Below, in pieces: positions 14,378 to 23,220 of a DNA stretch of 23,220 nt (positions within the stretch are counted from its first letter, which is position 1; each line of letters begins with the position of its first letter). A program made the position numbers and the translations under genes. The notes below the pieces were generated by a model. That model worked only from the letters and a program-made list of their open reading frames with translations. It did not search any database and had not been told where the DNA came from. Origin of the DNA: Sphingomonas sp. (GTDB taxonomy: Bacteria > Pseudomonadota > Alphaproteobacteria > Sphingomonadales > Sphingomonadaceae); the NCBI GenBank assembly GCA_025981625.1, contig JAICXF010000028.1, positions 1-23,220 of the forward strand, given 5' to 3'.

Positions 14378-17031
14378 CAGAATTGGGTTCCTACGTTGAA
14401 GCTGAACAGTTTGGTGTCGTCGCCCCTCTGCTTGAGGAGCGCCTTGGCGAGATCGATTCGCAGCGGGCCGAAGGGCGAAGTCCAGTTGACACCGATGCCG
14501 ATCGACAAGCGGGGCTTGGGGGAATTGCCGAGGAAAAGTTCCTTGAATCCGGGTGTGAGCGAATATTGCGCAGGGTCGCAGGCCGGGCCTCCGGGCACCT
14601 GGGTCGTGGCAGTCAGGCCCGTAGTGGTGCTGAGCGGCGTGCAGATGTTGATGACGTCGAGCAGCTGAGGCTTTTTGACGCCCCACAGCGAGCCCGCGTC
14701 GATGAATGCCGACGGTCTGAGGCCGATACTCTTGAGACCTGAGCTCTGCGGGAACTGAAGCTCCAGCCGTCCAAAATAGTAAGCGCGGCCACCCAGCGCA
14801 TCCGTGCTCTGGTTCTTGATGTCGAGCGGCGCCAACGTGCCGTCCGCGTTATAGGGGACGCGCACGACGCGCGGACCCATGCCCCGGATTTCGAAACCGC
14901 GCAGGCCCGGATCGAAGAACCGATCGGTAAGGCGGACCGCATCCTCACCCGGGGCAAGCGCTTTGCTGAGCGGGGCGATGTACCCGCCTTCGCCGTGCGC
15001 TGAAACGACCCAGCCGCCACCAATGCTCTTGTACTTGGTAAAATCCGCGCGCGAGCGAATGTATTTCACATCGCCGCCGAGGCCCGCAAAGTCCTCCGAC
15101 CAGCTGAACCGCTGCCCGCGTGTCGGGTGGATTCCGTCGGTGTCGTCGTAAACGGTCGACAGCCCGACGGCGGAAGTGAGCCGCTTCCCAAGCTCTTCGC
15201 AGAGATAGGTCCCGGCTTTGAGCGGATCGCAGACGCCGTTCGTGTAGAAAGTGGTGGGATCGAGCGTGACCCGATCCTGCTGGAGCGTATAGCGGGTGCC
15301 GAAGCTCCAATATTCGGTGATCGGGAAGCCGAGGCGCAGGGTGGTCCCGGTGCTGACTTGCGAATAGGTCGTGTTTCGATCGTTGCCGAGAAGATTGAAG
15401 CTGCGATAATCGCGCCGGTATACGTCGACGCCCAGCAGGATCGACTTGTCGAGGAAGTAAGGGTCGGCGAATCCGGCCTCGATCGACTTCGAATAGAGCG
15501 ACCAGTCGGCCGACGCATTCACCGTCTGGCCCTTGCCCATGAAATTATTCTCGCTGACGGCGAGCTGGACGACGAACTTCTCGAGGCTCGAGTAGCCGCC
15601 CGAAAGCGAGAGCTGGCCCGTCGGCTTCTCTTCGACATTGACGCCGAGCACGATGCGGTCGGGCGTCGAGCCCTGCGTCTGCTTGATCTCCAGCTTGTCC
15701 TGAAAGAAGCCGAGGCTTTGGATACGATCCTGGCTGCGCTTCACCTTCAGCGTGTTGAAGGCGTCGCCCTCATTCAGGCGGAACTCGCGGCGGATCACCT
15801 TGTCGCGGGTCGACGTGTTCCCGGTGATGTCGATGCGCTCGACATACACTCGCGGTGTCGGAGTGACCTTGATGGTCAGGTTCATCAAATGCTTCGCGGC
15901 GTCGCGGTCATAGGCCGGATTGATGTCCGCGAACGCGTAGCCGAGCGAACCGGCGTACTCGTTCAGCGTCGTGACGGCATCCTCGACCTGCTTGGCGTTG
16001 AACCAGGCGCCGGGCTTGATCTTCGCGATCTCCAGCACTTTGGCGTTCGGGAAGTCGCGCAGCGCGCTGTCCGCCTCGACGGTTCCGAAGTGGTAGCGCG
16101 GGCCCTCGTCGACGACATAGGTGATGACGAAATCGCGGCGGTCGGGGGTCAGCTCGGCAAGCGCCTGGACGACGCGGAAGTCGGCGTAGCCCTGGGTCAG
16201 GTAGAAGGCGCGAAGCTTTTGCTGGTCGGCGGCGAGGCGGTCGGGATCGTAGGTGTCGTTCGATTTCAGGAAGCCGAGCGCCCCGCCCGCCTGGCGCGTG
16301 TACATCTCCTTGCGCAGCCGGGCATCGCTATAATGGGTGTTGCCAAGGATATTGATCGCCCGAACCTTGGCGAGGTCGCCCTCGTAAATCTCGAACACCA
16401 CGTCGACGCGGTTCTGGTCGAGCTGGACGATCTTGGGATCGACGCGCGCGGCGAAGCGGCCCTGACGGCGATAGAGCTCGAGGATTCGGTCGACATCGGC
16501 GCGGACCGCCGAGCGGGTGAAGATCTGCCGCGGTGCAAGCTTGATCTCCGGCGTGATCTTGTCGTCCTTGAGCCGCTTGTTACCCTCGAGGATGACGCGG
16601 TTGATGACCGGGTTTTCGCGCACGTTGATGACCAGGTTGCCGGTCTCGGTGCCGCTGATGGTCGCGTCGGCGAAGAGCTGGGTCGCGTAAAGATCCTTGA
16701 TCGCCTGGTCGAGAGTCTCCCGCGTGTAGGTCTGGCCCGGTGTCAGATTGGCATAGGCGCGGATCGTTTCCGGCTCGAGCCGCTGATTGCCGCGGACCGC
16801 AATCGACTGGATGGTGCGGGTGACAGGCGCGGGCGTCGCGGCGGGAGTCGGATTCGCCGCCGACGGGCTCGCGGCAGGCGCAGCCGGTGCTGGCGCCGTC
16901 TGGGTTGGCGGCGTCTGCGTTGCCGGCGTTTGCGTTGGGGCAGCGGTCGTCTGGGCAAGCAAGGGCGCAGCCGAGCCGCTGAGCACCGTCCCTACCAGGA
17001 GCAACCTGCCGGCGCGCCGGCTAAAACTCAT
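14377..17031 (-). CDS. bamA: Outer membrane protein assembly factor BamA
   Basis: Central BAM subunit that inserts beta-barrel proteins into the outer membrane; 884 residues from the ATG at 17029-17031. The signal peptide (about 1-27, ending PLLAQ) is followed by a Pro/Ala/Thr-rich linker (30-70). POTRA domains follow from IQSIAVRGNQRLEPETIRAYANLTPGQ, with clear units at NRVILEGNKRLKDD, VRAINILGNTHYSDARLRKEM and VERIDITGNTSTRDKVIRREF. The 16-strand barrel begins near GQLSLSGGYSSLEKF. The Omp85 motif appears as GLRGFEIRGMGPR, and the protein ends in a proper terminal Phe (FNVGTQF). A GTG five codons upstream (17046) is an alternative start. It lies 93 nt after rseP, a wider gap than elsewhere in the cluster, so a local promoter is possible. 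Confidence 0.97.
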   Translation of the reverse strand: MSFSRRAGRLLLVGTVLSGSAAPLLAQTTAAPTQTPATQTPPTQTAPAPAAPAASPSAANPTPAATPAPVTRTIQSIAVRGNQRLEPETIRAYANLTPGQTYTRETLDQAIKDLYATQLFADATISGTETGNLVINVRENPVINRVILEGNKRLKDDKITPEIKLAPRQIFTRSAVRADVDRILELYRRQGRFAARVDPKIVQLDQNRVDVVFEIYEGDLAKVRAINILGNTHYSDARLRKEMYTRQAGGALGFLKSNDTYDPDRLAADQQKLRAFYLTQGYADFRVVQALAELTPDRRDFVITYVVDEGPRYHFGTVEADSALRDFPNAKVLEIAKIKPGAWFNAKQVEDAVTTLNEYAGSLGYAFADINPAYDRDAAKHLMNLTIKVTPTPRVYVERIDITGNTSTRDKVIRREFRLNEGDAFNTLKVKRSQDRIQSLGFFQDKLEIKQTQGSTPDRIVLGVNVEEKPTGQLSLSGGYSSLEKFVVQLAVSENNFMGKGQTVNASADWSLYSKSIEAGFADPYFLDKSILLGVDVYRRDYRSFNLLGNDRNTTYSQVSTGTTLRLGFPITEYWSFGTRYTLQQDRVTLDPTTFYTNGVCDPLKAGTYLCEELGKRLTSAVGLSTVYDDTDGIHPTRGQRFSWSEDFAGLGGDVKYIRSRADFTKYKSIGGGWVVSAHGEGGYIAPLSKALAPGEDAVRLTDRFFDPGLRGFEIRGMGPRVVRVPYNADGTLAPLDIKNQSTDALGGRAYYFGRLELQFPQSSGLKSIGLRPSAFIDAGSLWGVKKPQLLDVINICTPLSTTTGLTATTQVPGGPACDPAQYSLTPGFKELFLGNSPKPRLSIGIGVNWTSPFGPLRIDLAKALLKQRGDDTKLFSFNVGTQF

Positions 17032-17124
17032 CGACTTTGAAATCACGCGTCCCCGCCTTGTCGTGCAACTGGTCCTGCGGCGCGCTTCGCCGCCAAGCCC
17101 CGGTTCTGCCCTGCCCCAACCCTT

Positions 17125-18261
17125 TTAGCCAATCAAGCGCTGAAGCCGGTCCCAAACGCCAAGCGAACCCAGATCGTTGATCGTCAAAAACATCATCAGT
17201 GCGAAGAGCAGCGCAAGCCCTCCCCGAAATGCCAGGTCCAGTGCCCCCGCGCTGAGCGGCCGGCGCCGAACGGCCTCAACCACATAGAAAAAGAGGTGGC
17301 CTCCATCCAGCATCGGGACTGGCAACAGGTTGATGAATCCGAGATTAATTGACAGCAAGGCCAACAGGCCGATGAACGGAAACACGCCCAGTTCGGCACC
17401 CTGTCCGGCAACCCGAGCAATGGTGATCGGTCCGCCGAGCTGCCGAACGGAAACTTGCCCTCTGACGAGCTGGACGAGACCATCGACGATCGTCCGCGTG
17501 ATCCGAACGGTTTGCTCCGTCGCCATCGGCACGGCCTGAAACACGGATATCGGCTGCCCGACCTGCAACGTCGAACGGATTCCCAGAACGCCGGCGCGCA
17601 TCTGCCGGCCGGTGCCGTCATCGATCATTTCCGAGCCGAGCCTCACATCGAGGTCGCGAAGGCTCCCCTGTCGATCGACCTCGACCACCACATGCTCGTT
17701 CGGGCGGACCGCAATCACGTTCGCAACATCGCCAAAGGTCGGCGTCGGACGCCCGGCGACCGAAACGATTCGATCCCCGGTCTGAATACCCGCAGCCGCG
17801 GCCGCCGACTTGGGCACGATCGCCCCGACGACATTCGTCAGCGGCGTGCCGATCAGCGAGAAAAAGGCGGTGAAGATCAGGATCGCCAGCAGGAAATTTG
17901 CGGCAGGACCGGCGAGCACGACGAGAAAGCGCTGCCAGACGGGCCGGACCTGGAAAATCCTGTCGCGGAGATGTTCCGGAACATCAGCGAGGTCGCCTGG
18001 TTCGCTCGCCGGGCTCATGTCGCCGACGAACTTCACGTACCCGCCCAGAGGCAGCCACGCGATCTTCCAGCGCGTGCCGCGGCGGTCGGTCCAGCCGACG
18101 AGCGCCCGGCCAAAGCCGATCGAAAACGTCTCCGCCGGAATGCCGAACAGGCGCGCGACGAGATAATGGCCAAGCTCATGGAAGAAGACGAGCGGGCCCA
18201 GCGCGCAAACGAACGCAATCAGGACCAGCCAGACGGGCGGTTGAGGAAGCATATCAGGCAC
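17125..18261 (-). CDS. rseP: RIP metalloprotease RseP (site-2 protease, M50)
   Basis: Inner-membrane zinc protease that cuts transmembrane segments, typically of an anti-sigma factor during envelope stress. It has 378 residues from GTG 18261. The first membrane helix carries HELGH (28-32, in VFFHELGHYLVARLFG). One PDZ domain lies at about 135-210 (NVVGAIVPKSAAAAAGIQTGDRIVSVAGR); E. coli has two. The third zinc ligand motif is NLLPVPMLDGGHLFFY, followed by a last pair of helices. GTG at 18261 overlaps the dxr stop by 8 nt and has AGG about 6 nt upstream. An ATG at 18252, just after the dxr stop, is the alternative and changes only three residues. Confidence 0.96.
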   Translation of the reverse strand: MPDMLPQPPVWLVLIAFVCALGPLVFFHELGHYLVARLFGIPAETFSIGFGRALVGWTDRRGTRWKIAWLPLGGYVKFVGDMSPASEPGDLADVPEHLRDRIFQVRPVWQRFLVVLAGPAANFLLAILIFTAFFSLIGTPLTNVVGAIVPKSAAAAAGIQTGDRIVSVAGRPTPTFGDVANVIAVRPNEHVVVEVDRQGSLRDLDVRLGSEMIDDGTGRQMRAGVLGIRSTLQVGQPISVFQAVPMATEQTVRITRTIVDGLVQLVRGQVSVRQLGGPITIARVAGQGAELGVFPFIGLLALLSINLGFINLLPVPMLDGGHLFFYVVEAVRRRPLSAGALDLAFRGGLALLFALMMFLTINDLGSLGVWDRLQRLIG

Positions 18262-19414
18262 AGCTCGCCTGCATCATGGACCGGGTTTTCTCACGCGTCA
18301 CTCGGTCGATCTCCAGCACGTCGCCGATGGAATTCGGTGCATCGTAATCGGCACCGTTGAGCGCTTCGTGAACAACGGCGGCGATTTGAGGGAAACGAAT
18401 CGCTCCGGCGAGGAAGCTTGCGACAGCGATCTCGTTGGCGGCATTCAGCACCGTGGGAGCAGCCCCGCCCGCCTCCAGCGCTTCGCGGGCCAGCCGCAGC
18501 GCGGGGAAGCGCTGCAGGTCCGGAGCTTCGAAATCCAGTCGGCCAATCGCGGCCAGATCCAGCTGCTGCGCCGGCGTCGGCATCCGCTCGGGCCATGTCA
18601 AGGCATAGGCGATCGGAATACGCATGTCGGGATTGCCGAGCTGCGCCAGCACCGATCCATCGACGAACTCGACCAGCGAATGAATCACCGATTGCGGATG
18701 GATGACCACGTCGAGCTGCGAAGACGGAAGTCCGAACAGATAATGCGCCTCGATCAGCTCGAGGCCCTTGTTCATCAATGTCGCGGAATCGACCGAGATC
18801 TTGGCGCCCATCGACCACTTCGGGTGAGCGACCGCCTGCGCGGGAGTCGCCGCGGCGATCCCGTCCGCGCTCGTCGCACGAAACGGGCCCCCGCTCGCGG
18901 TCAAAATAATCTTTGAGACATTCTCTCGATTGCTACCGGCAAGACATTGAAAAATAGCATTATGCTCGCTGTCCACGGGAAGCAATGTCGCACCGCTCCG
19001 CGCTGCCGCGCCGGTCATCAGCGCGCCGGCGGTGACCAGTGCCTCCTTGTTGGCAAGCGCGACCGTGCGACCGGCGTCGACCGCGGCCATGGCCGGTTTC
19101 AGGCCCGCGCAGCCGACGATCGCCGCCATCACCAGGTCGGCCTCACCCGTCGCAGCCTCGATCAGCGCGGCTTCGCCGGCGGCCGCTCGGCAATCCGTTC
19201 CGGCGAGAAGGCCCGCCAGCTCGTTGTAGCGCCGGTCATCGGCGACGACGGCAAGCCTGGCTCCGGTGCGCCGGGCGAGCTCGGCCAGGGCTTCGACGTT
19301 GGTCGATGCGGTCAGCGCCGCCACCTCGAATCGGTCAGGATTGCGCTCGACCAAATCGAGCGTCGATTTGCCGATGGAGCCGGTCGCACCAAGAATCGCG
19401 AGCTTGCGGCTCAT
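18254..19414 (-). CDS. dxr: 1-deoxy-D-xylulose 5-phosphate reductoisomerase
   Basis: Converts DXP to MEP with NADPH, the first committed step of the non-mevalonate isoprenoid pathway; 386 residues, normal. The Rossmann motif GATGSIGKSTLDLV (8-21) is followed by ALANKEALVTAG, the metal/substrate-binding LLPVDSEHNAIFQCL, ILTASGGPFR, the loop KISVDSATLMNKGLELIEAHYLFG and IHPQSVIHSLVEF. The ATG at 19412-19414 overlaps the cdsA stop as ATGA. The open frame upstream of it is a cdsA shadow. Together with uppS next door it ties isoprenoid supply to undecaprenyl phosphate for wall synthesis. Confidence 0.97.
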   Translation of the reverse strand: MSRKLAILGATGSIGKSTLDLVERNPDRFEVAALTASTNVEALAELARRTGARLAVVADDRRYNELAGLLAGTDCRAAAGEAALIEAATGEADLVMAAIVGCAGLKPAMAAVDAGRTVALANKEALVTAGALMTGAAARSGATLLPVDSEHNAIFQCLAGSNRENVSKIILTASGGPFRATSADGIAAATPAQAVAHPKWSMGAKISVDSATLMNKGLELIEAHYLFGLPSSQLDVVIHPQSVIHSLVEFVDGSVLAQLGNPDMRIPIAYALTWPERMPTPAQQLDLAAIGRLDFEAPDLQRFPALRLAREALEAGGAAPTVLNAANEIAVASFLAGAIRFPQIAAVVHEALNGADYDAPNSIGDVLEIDRVTREKTRSMMQASCA

Positions 19415-20037
19415 GTGAGCCCTGTCAGCTGCGCGGCGGCGGTCAGCACAGCAACCGGCACCAGCCCGTCCAAGCGATCGAGCGCACCGCCGTGACCGGG
19501 AAGCCAGTTGCCCGAATCCTTGACACCGGCCCGGCGTTTCATGCCGCTTTCGAACAGGTCTCCGCTTTGCGCGGCAATCGCGAGCACGGGCGCGAGCGCG
19601 AGCAAGGGCAAGCTCAAATGCCTTGCAATCGCCCACGCGCCTCCAAACAGCGTTGCCGCCGCGATTCCGCCATAGAGACCTTCGACCGTCTTGTTCGGAC
19701 TGACGGCGGGAGCGAGCTTGCGCCGGCCGAAGCGGCGACCGGCGAAATAGGCGCCGATGTCGGTGGACCAGGTGACGATGAACACCCACACCAGCAGGTC
19801 GAGGCTGCCGCGTTCGCGCACCCACAGCAGGGCCAGCGCGGGAACCAGCGCGTACAGGAACCCGCCCGCATACCAGGCGAAGCCCCAGCCGCGCGCGAGC
19901 CGCACCCATTCGTAGAACATCAGCGTCGCGACGCCGGCAACCAGGAACGCAAACAGATCGCCGCCCTTGACCGCCGCCACAAGGGCGATGGCGATGAGGA
20001 TGAACCCGGTGGCGGTGCGGACGAAAAGCTCGTTCAA
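19411..20037 (-). CDS. cdsA: Phosphatidate cytidylyltransferase (CDP-diglyceride synthase)
   Basis: Makes CDP-diacylglycerol from CTP and phosphatidate at the inner membrane, the entry to phospholipid synthesis. It has 208 residues, shorter than the 285 of E. coli. Membrane helices occur at about 8-24, 28-42, 56-75 and 80-95, and again near 125-155. The signature is SPNKTVEGLYGGIAAA followed by SGDLFESGMKRRAGVKDSGNWLPGHGGALDRLD, containing the conserved Ser, Lys-Arg and Asp residues of the CTP transferase motif. The start is TTG at 20035-20037, overlapping the uppS stop (TTGA), with GAAGGG about 7 nt upstream. The longer frame upstream is a uppS shadow without membrane character. Confidence 0.94.
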   Translation of the reverse strand: MNELFVRTATGFILIAIALVAAVKGGDLFAFLVAGVATLMFYEWVRLARGWGFAWYAGGFLYALVPALALLWVRERGSLDLLVWVFIVTWSTDIGAYFAGRRFGRRKLAPAVSPNKTVEGLYGGIAAATLFGGAWAIARHLSLPLLALAPVLAIAAQSGDLFESGMKRRAGVKDSGNWLPGHGGALDRLDGLVPVAVLTAAAQLTGLT

Positions 20038-20807
20038 GCGGTTGCCCTTCGGCCACCGAACCGCCGGTCCCGCGCCGCAAAAACCTGCAGCGCGCCGGCG
20101 AACGCCTGCTCGTCGAAATCGGGCCACAACGTGTCGAGAAACAGCAGCTCCGCATAGGCTGCCTGCCACAGGAGGAAATTCGACAGCCGAACCTCCCCCG
20201 ACGTGCGGATCAACAGGTCGAGCTCCGGCAGGTCGCGCGTCTGGAGCTCTCCGGCGATGGCTTGTTCGTCGATCTCCCCCGCCTGCAGCTCGCCGGCGGC
20301 AACCTTTGCGCCGAGCTTGCGCGCCGCTGCGGCGATCTCCGCGCGCGAGCCGTAATTGAGCGCGATCACCAGCGTCAGGCGCGTGTTCCCCGCGGTCCGC
20401 TCGACGGCCGCCTCGATCCGTCCGACCAGCTCCCCACCAAAGGCGGCATAGTCGCCGATCAGCTTCAGCCGCACCCTCTCCTTCTCGAGCGTCTTCAGCT
20501 CACGCTCGAGATAAAAGCGCATGAGCGCGGTGAGGTCGGAAATCTCTTCCTCGCTCCTGCGCCAGTTTTCGGATGAGAAGGCATAGATCGTCAGAACTTC
20601 GACCCCGCTGTCCGCCGCTGCTTGCAGGGCACGCCGCACGGCTTCGGCGCCAGCCCGATGCCCAGCAACCCGGGGCAGTCCGCGCTGCTTCGCCCAGCGG
20701 CCGTTGCCGTCCATGATGATCGCCACGTGGCGCGGAACCCTGCCGCCGCCCGCGAGCCCCGAAGCGCCCTCGGCGGTACCTGCCTCCGGAGCCGGAGCGG
20801 GAGTCAC
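20034..20807 (-). CDS. uppS: Undecaprenyl (di-trans,poly-cis) diphosphate synthase
   Basis: cis-prenyltransferase that adds isopentenyl units to farnesyl diphosphate to make the C55 lipid carrier for peptidoglycan; 257 residues. [20 protein letters not shown] carries the catalytic Asp33. [27 protein letters not shown] and [25 protein letters not shown] are the remaining family motifs. A Pro/Ala/Gly-rich extension of about 24 residues precedes the core. The GTG start (20805-20807) overlaps the frr stop as GTGA, and the stop overlaps the cdsA TTG start, so coupling is likely on both sides. Confidence 0.97.
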   Translation of the reverse strand: MTPAPAPEAGTAEGASGLAGGGRVPRHVAIIMDGNGRWAKQRGLPRVAGHRAGAEAVRRALQAAADSGVEVLTIYAFSSENWRRSEEEISDLTALMRFYLERELKTLEKERVRLKLIGDYAAFGGELVGRIEAAVERTAGNTRLTLVIALNYGSRAEIAAAARKLGAKVAAGELQAGEIDEQAIAGELQTRDLPELDLLIRTSGEVRLSNFLLWQAAYAELLFLDTLWPDFDEQAFAGALQVFAARDRRFGGRRATA

Positions 20808-21364
20808 TTGCCCAGGATTTCCTTTTCCTTGGTCGCGGCGGCCTCGTCGATCTCGCTGATCGTCTCGTCGGTCATCTTCTGGACTTCATGCTCGAGCCGC
20901 TTGCGCTCATCCTCGCTGATCTCGTGCTTCTTTTCGTCCGTCTTGAGATGGTCCATGCCGTCGCGCCGCACGTTGCGCACCGCGATGCGGGCCTTCTCGG
21001 CATATTGCCCGACCAGCTTCGCCAGCTCCTTGCGGCGTTCCTCGGTGAGTTCAGGGATCGGCAATCGGATCATTTGGCCGTCGGTAATCGGATTGAGCCC
21101 GAGTCCGGCCGAACGAATGGCCTTTTCGACCGGCCCGACATTGGAGCGGTCCCACACCTGGACCGAGAGCATCCGGGCCTCCGGCGTCGAGACCGTCGCC
21201 ACCTGGTTCAACGGCATGCTCGCGCCGTAAACCTCGACATGGACGGGATCGAGCAGCGCAGTCGACGCGCGGCCCGTGCGAAGCCCGGCAAGATCGTGCT
21301 TCAGTGCCTCGATAGCGCCGTGCATGCGGCGTTTAAGGTCGGCGGTGCTGACGGTCGTGGTCAT
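20804..21364 (-). CDS. frr: Ribosome recycling factor
   Basis: Splits post-termination ribosomes together with EF-G; 186 residues, the standard length. The L-shaped three-helix protein is recognised from [25 protein letters not shown], then [46 protein letters not shown] and [20 protein letters not shown]. The ATG at 21362-21364 lies 3 nt after the pyrH stop, with GGAG in the end of pyrH as Shine-Dalgarno. The pyrH-frr pairing is strongly conserved in bacteria. Confidence 0.98.
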   Translation of the reverse strand: MTTTVSTADLKRRMHGAIEALKHDLAGLRTGRASTALLDPVHVEVYGASMPLNQVATVSTPEARMLSVQVWDRSNVGPVEKAIRSAGLGLNPITDGQMIRLPIPELTEERRKELAKLVGQYAEKARIAVRNVRRDGMDHLKTDEKKHEISEDERKRLEHEVQKMTDETISEIDEAAATKEKEILGK

Positions 21365-21367
21365 CTT

Positions 21368-22090
21368 CTATTCTCCGTTCTGGACGACCGTCGCGATTCC
21401 CCGTCCGGCCAAGACCTCGGCGAGGTTGCCGGACTGGCGGATGTTGAACACGACGATCGGAATGTTGTTGTCGCGGCATAGTGCGACGGCGGCGGCGTCC
21501 ATGACCTTGAGGTCGTCGCTCAGCACGCGACCGAAGGATACAGTGTCGTAGCGGCGCGCATCGGCAACCTTCTTGGGGTCGGCGGTGTAGATTCCGTCGA
21601 CGCTCGTTCCCTTGAACAAGGCATCGCAGCTCATTTCCGCCGCGCGCAGTGCCGCCGCGGTGTCAGTCGTGAAATAAGGGTTGCCGGTGCCGGCGGCGAA
21701 CAGGACGATCCGGCCTTTTTCGAGGTGCCTCAGCGCACGGCGGCGGATATAGGGCTCGGAAACGCTGGCCATCGGGATCGCCGAGAGGACCCGCGTGTCG
21801 ATTCCGATCTTCTCCAGCGCCATCTGCAGGGCGAGCGCATTCATCACCGTCGCGAGCATGCCCATGTAATCGGCGGTCGCCCGATCGAATCCCTTGGCCG
21901 CCGCCGCCATCCCGCGAAAGATGTTGCCGCCGCCGACTACCAGGCAAAGCTCGTGTCCCTGGGATTTTGCCGCTGCAATCTCGTCGGCGAGTCCGGCAAC
22001 GGCATCCGGGTCGATGCCGAATTGCCCCTGCCCCATCAGCGCCTCGCCCGACAGCTTCAGCAGGATTCGGTTGAATCGCGGTCGGCTCAT
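21368..22090 (-). CDS. pyrH: UMP kinase
   Basis: Hexameric bacterial kinase that phosphorylates UMP to UDP for all pyrimidine nucleotides; 240 residues, typical. The amino-acid-kinase motifs are [67 protein letters not shown] and [14 protein letters not shown]. The ATG at 22088-22090 gives the normal start MSRPRFNR. The frame is open 57 codons further upstream, but that part runs into the inverted repeat and is not conserved-looking. The Shine-Dalgarno is weak. It is separated from tsf by 190 nt holding a nested palindrome, the only long gap in this operon. Confidence 0.97.
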   Translation of the reverse strand: MSRPRFNRILLKLSGEALMGQGQFGIDPDAVAGLADEIAAAKSQGHELCLVVGGGNIFRGMAAAAKGFDRATADYMGMLATVMNALALQMALEKIGIDTRVLSAIPMASVSEPYIRRRALRHLEKGRIVLFAAGTGNPYFTTDTAAALRAAEMSCDALFKGTSVDGIYTADPKKVADARRYDTVSFGRVLSDDLKVMDAAAVALCRDNNIPIVVFNIRQSGNLAEVLAGRGIATVVQNGE

Positions 22091-22167
22091 GCGTCGGATA
22101 CGTCCCCAAGGTGCGACAAAGGCGGCTTCGGCTTTATGGCCGAGCCGCCTCGTTGCCAACTGCTTTC

Positions 22168-22271
22168 CCCCTACCGCTCGCGGGAGGGGGTCAGGGGGTG
22201 GGTGCGGCTGTCGAATACGTGCCCACCCCTTCGGCGCTTCGCGCCTCTTCCCCTCCCGCAAGCGGTAGGGG
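22168..22271. repeat. 104-bp nested inverted repeat between tsf and pyrH
   Basis: The outer arms at 22168-22189 and 22250-22271 are reverse complements over 21 of 22 bases. Each contains a CCCGC/GCGG-like core (right arm centre CCCGCAAGCGG), so each arm can also fold on itself. Inside, GGGGTGGG (22195-22202) pairs with CCCACCCC (22222-22229). Palindromes with a CCCTCCCGC/GCGGGAGGG core are, as I recall, common dispersed intergenic elements in sphingomonads. It begins 10 nt after the tsf stop and could stabilise, process or attenuate the mRNA. No other copy is seen in this window. Confidence 0.8.
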
Positions 22272-22280
22272 TCGGTCGGC

Positions 22281-23220
22281 TCAAGCGACCGGCTCGGCCT
22301 TGCTCGTACCCGCAGCCGCCGCGACTTCCGCGGCGAAATCTTCCTGCTTCTTCTCGATCCCCTCGCCGAGCTGGAACCGGATGAAACCCTTCAGCTCGAT
22401 ACCGGTGCCGGCCTCCTTGGCGGTGGACGCGACGACCTCCGCGACGGGGGTCTTGTTGTCCATCACGAACAGCTGCGAAAGAACCGCATTGTCCTTGCGG
22501 AACTTGGCGAGACCGCCCTCCACCATCTTCTCGATGATGTTCTGCGGCTTTCCGCTCTCTTTGGCTTTCTCCATCGCGATCGAGCGCTCGCGCTCGACCA
22601 GCGCGGGGTCGAGCGATTCGGCGTCGAGTGCCTGCGGGTGGGCTGCAGCGACGTGCATGGCGATCTGCTTGCCAAGCTGCGTCAGCGTCTCGCCCGGAGC
22701 GGCGCTCTCGAGCGCAACCAGCACGCCGATCTTGCCGAGCCCGGGGGCGACCTGGTTGTGGACGTACGACACCACCGTCCCCTGAGCGACTTCGAGCACC
22801 GCGGCGCGGCGCAGCGACTGGTTCTCGCCGATCTTGGCGATGTTGTCGGTCAGTTTCTCCTGGACCGTCCCGCCGTCGGGATACTGGGCAGCGCCCAGCG
22901 CCTCGATGTCGCTCCCATTGCTCAGCGCAAGCTTCGCGACGTTGCGGACAAAGTCCTGGAAGATCTCGTTCTTGGCGACGAAATCCGTCTCCGAGTTGAC
23001 CTCGACGACCGCGCCGCGGTTGCCCTCGACGGTAACGCCGACCAGCCCTTCGGCGGCCGTTCGACCAGCCTTCTTGGCGGCCGCGGCGAGGCCCTTGGCG
23101 CGAAGCCAGTCGATCGCTGCTTCCATCTCGCCATTGGTCTCGGCGAGCGCTTTCTTGCAATCCATCATGCCGGCGCCGGTGCGCTCGCGCAGGTCCTTGA
23201 CGGATGCGGCCGTGATCTCA
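22281..23220 (-). CDS. tsf: Elongation factor Ts, first few residues outside the window
   Basis: Nucleotide-exchange factor that regenerates EF-Tu-GTP. Coding continues to the right edge: the frame at 23217-23219 reads [25 protein letters not shown], so only about two or three N-terminal residues (probably M-A or similar) are missing and 312 are visible. The UBA-like N-terminal domain, the EF-Tu contact motif SETDFVAKN (about 74-82) and the C-terminal dimerisation part are all present. An internal ATG at 23168 is not the true start because conserved sequence precedes it. rpsB would be expected just to the right. Confidence 0.97.
   Translation of the reverse strand, partial: EITAASVKDLRERTGAGMMDCKKALAETNGEMEAAIDWLRAKGLAAAAKKAGRTAAEGLVGVTVEGNRGAVVEVNSETDFVAKNEIFQDFVRNVAKLALSNGSDIEALGAAQYPDGGTVQEKLTDNIAKIGENQSLRRAAVLEVAQGTVVSYVHNQVAPGLGKIGVLVALESAAPGETLTQLGKQIAMHVAAAHPQALDAESLDPALVERERSIAMEKAKESGKPQNIIEKMVEGGLAKFRKDNAVLSQLFVMDNKTPVAEVVASTAKEAGTGIELKGFIRFQLGEGIEKKQEDFAAEVAAAAGTSKAEPVA

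Noticed and set aside
15127..17040. 637-codon plus-strand open frame antisense to bamA
   Set aside because: It mirrors the codon structure of bamA in GC-rich DNA, has no recognisable domain, and bamA is complete with signal peptide, POTRA domains and terminal Phe.
17455..18360. 301-codon plus-strand open frame antisense to rseP
   Set aside because: Highly charged low-complexity sequence opposite a clear RseP with HELGH and LDGG motifs; a shadow frame.
22168..22271. CRISPR or insertion-sequence remnant
   Set aside because: There is only one pair of inverted arms, no regular spacers, no transposase fragment and no obvious target-site duplication.

Overview
The window is GC-rich, densely packed chromosomal DNA that looks like a sphingomonad (Alphaproteobacteria, order Sphingomonadales). 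The evidence is the gene order tsf-pyrH-frr-uppS-cdsA-dxr-rseP-bamA-skp-fabZ with no lpxD or lpxA, the dacA-tmk-holB-metG order, an alphaproteobacterial-type MetRS without its zinc cysteines, a cysteine-free bL31, and the protein sequences themselves. No species is claimed.

Layout from left to right. (1) Positions 1-4867, minus strand: a tight run mltB-type lytic transglycosylase > D-Ala-D-Ala carboxypeptidase > tmk > holB > metG (metG runs off the left edge). It covers cell-wall remodelling, dTTP synthesis, clamp loading and Met-tRNA charging. (2) 5040-5129, plus strand: tRNA-Ser(UGA). (3) 5168-8460, plus strand: an accessory signalling locus made of a palindromic BlaI/MecI-type operator, a BlaI-family repressor, a BlaR1-like M56 membrane metallopeptidase whose C-terminal part is a set of ~29-residue repeats instead of a penicillin-binding domain, and a secreted protein that carries the same kind of repeat. 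This is the most interesting part of the window. (4) 8554-9744, plus strand: glutaryl-CoA dehydrogenase, whose GTG start lies inside a long potential hairpin. (5) 9722-10544, minus strand: GNAT acetyltransferase and rpmE. (6) 10649-13348: a vitamin B12 uptake module. A small membrane protein resembling an ECF S component is on the minus strand, divergent from a cobalamin riboswitch and a BtuB-like TonB-dependent receptor on the plus strand. The receptor frame looks abnormal at both ends. (7) 13317-23220, minus strand: the envelope and translation cluster, from tsf (cut by the right edge by a few codons) through pyrH, frr, uppS, cdsA, dxr, rseP, bamA and skp to fabZ. A 104-bp nested inverted repeat sits between tsf and pyrH.

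How the genes work together. The region 7 genes are largely joined by stop/start overlaps of 1-4 nt and several use GTG or TTG starts, which fits translational coupling. They link translation (EF-Ts, RRF), UMP phosphorylation, undecaprenyl and CDP-diacylglycerol synthesis, the MEP isoprenoid step, envelope-stress proteolysis, outer-membrane protein assembly and fatty-acid dehydration. Region 3 probably works as a BlaR1/BlaI-like sense, cleave and derepress circuit, but for a signal other than a beta-lactam. Region 6 should respond to cobalamin through the riboswitch and a hairpin that can mask the receptor's Shine-Dalgarno. No insertion sequence, prophage, CRISPR array or rRNA was seen, and no convincing intrinsic terminator. 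No gene-free stretch exceeds about 312 bases; the longest (11183-11494) holds the riboswitch.
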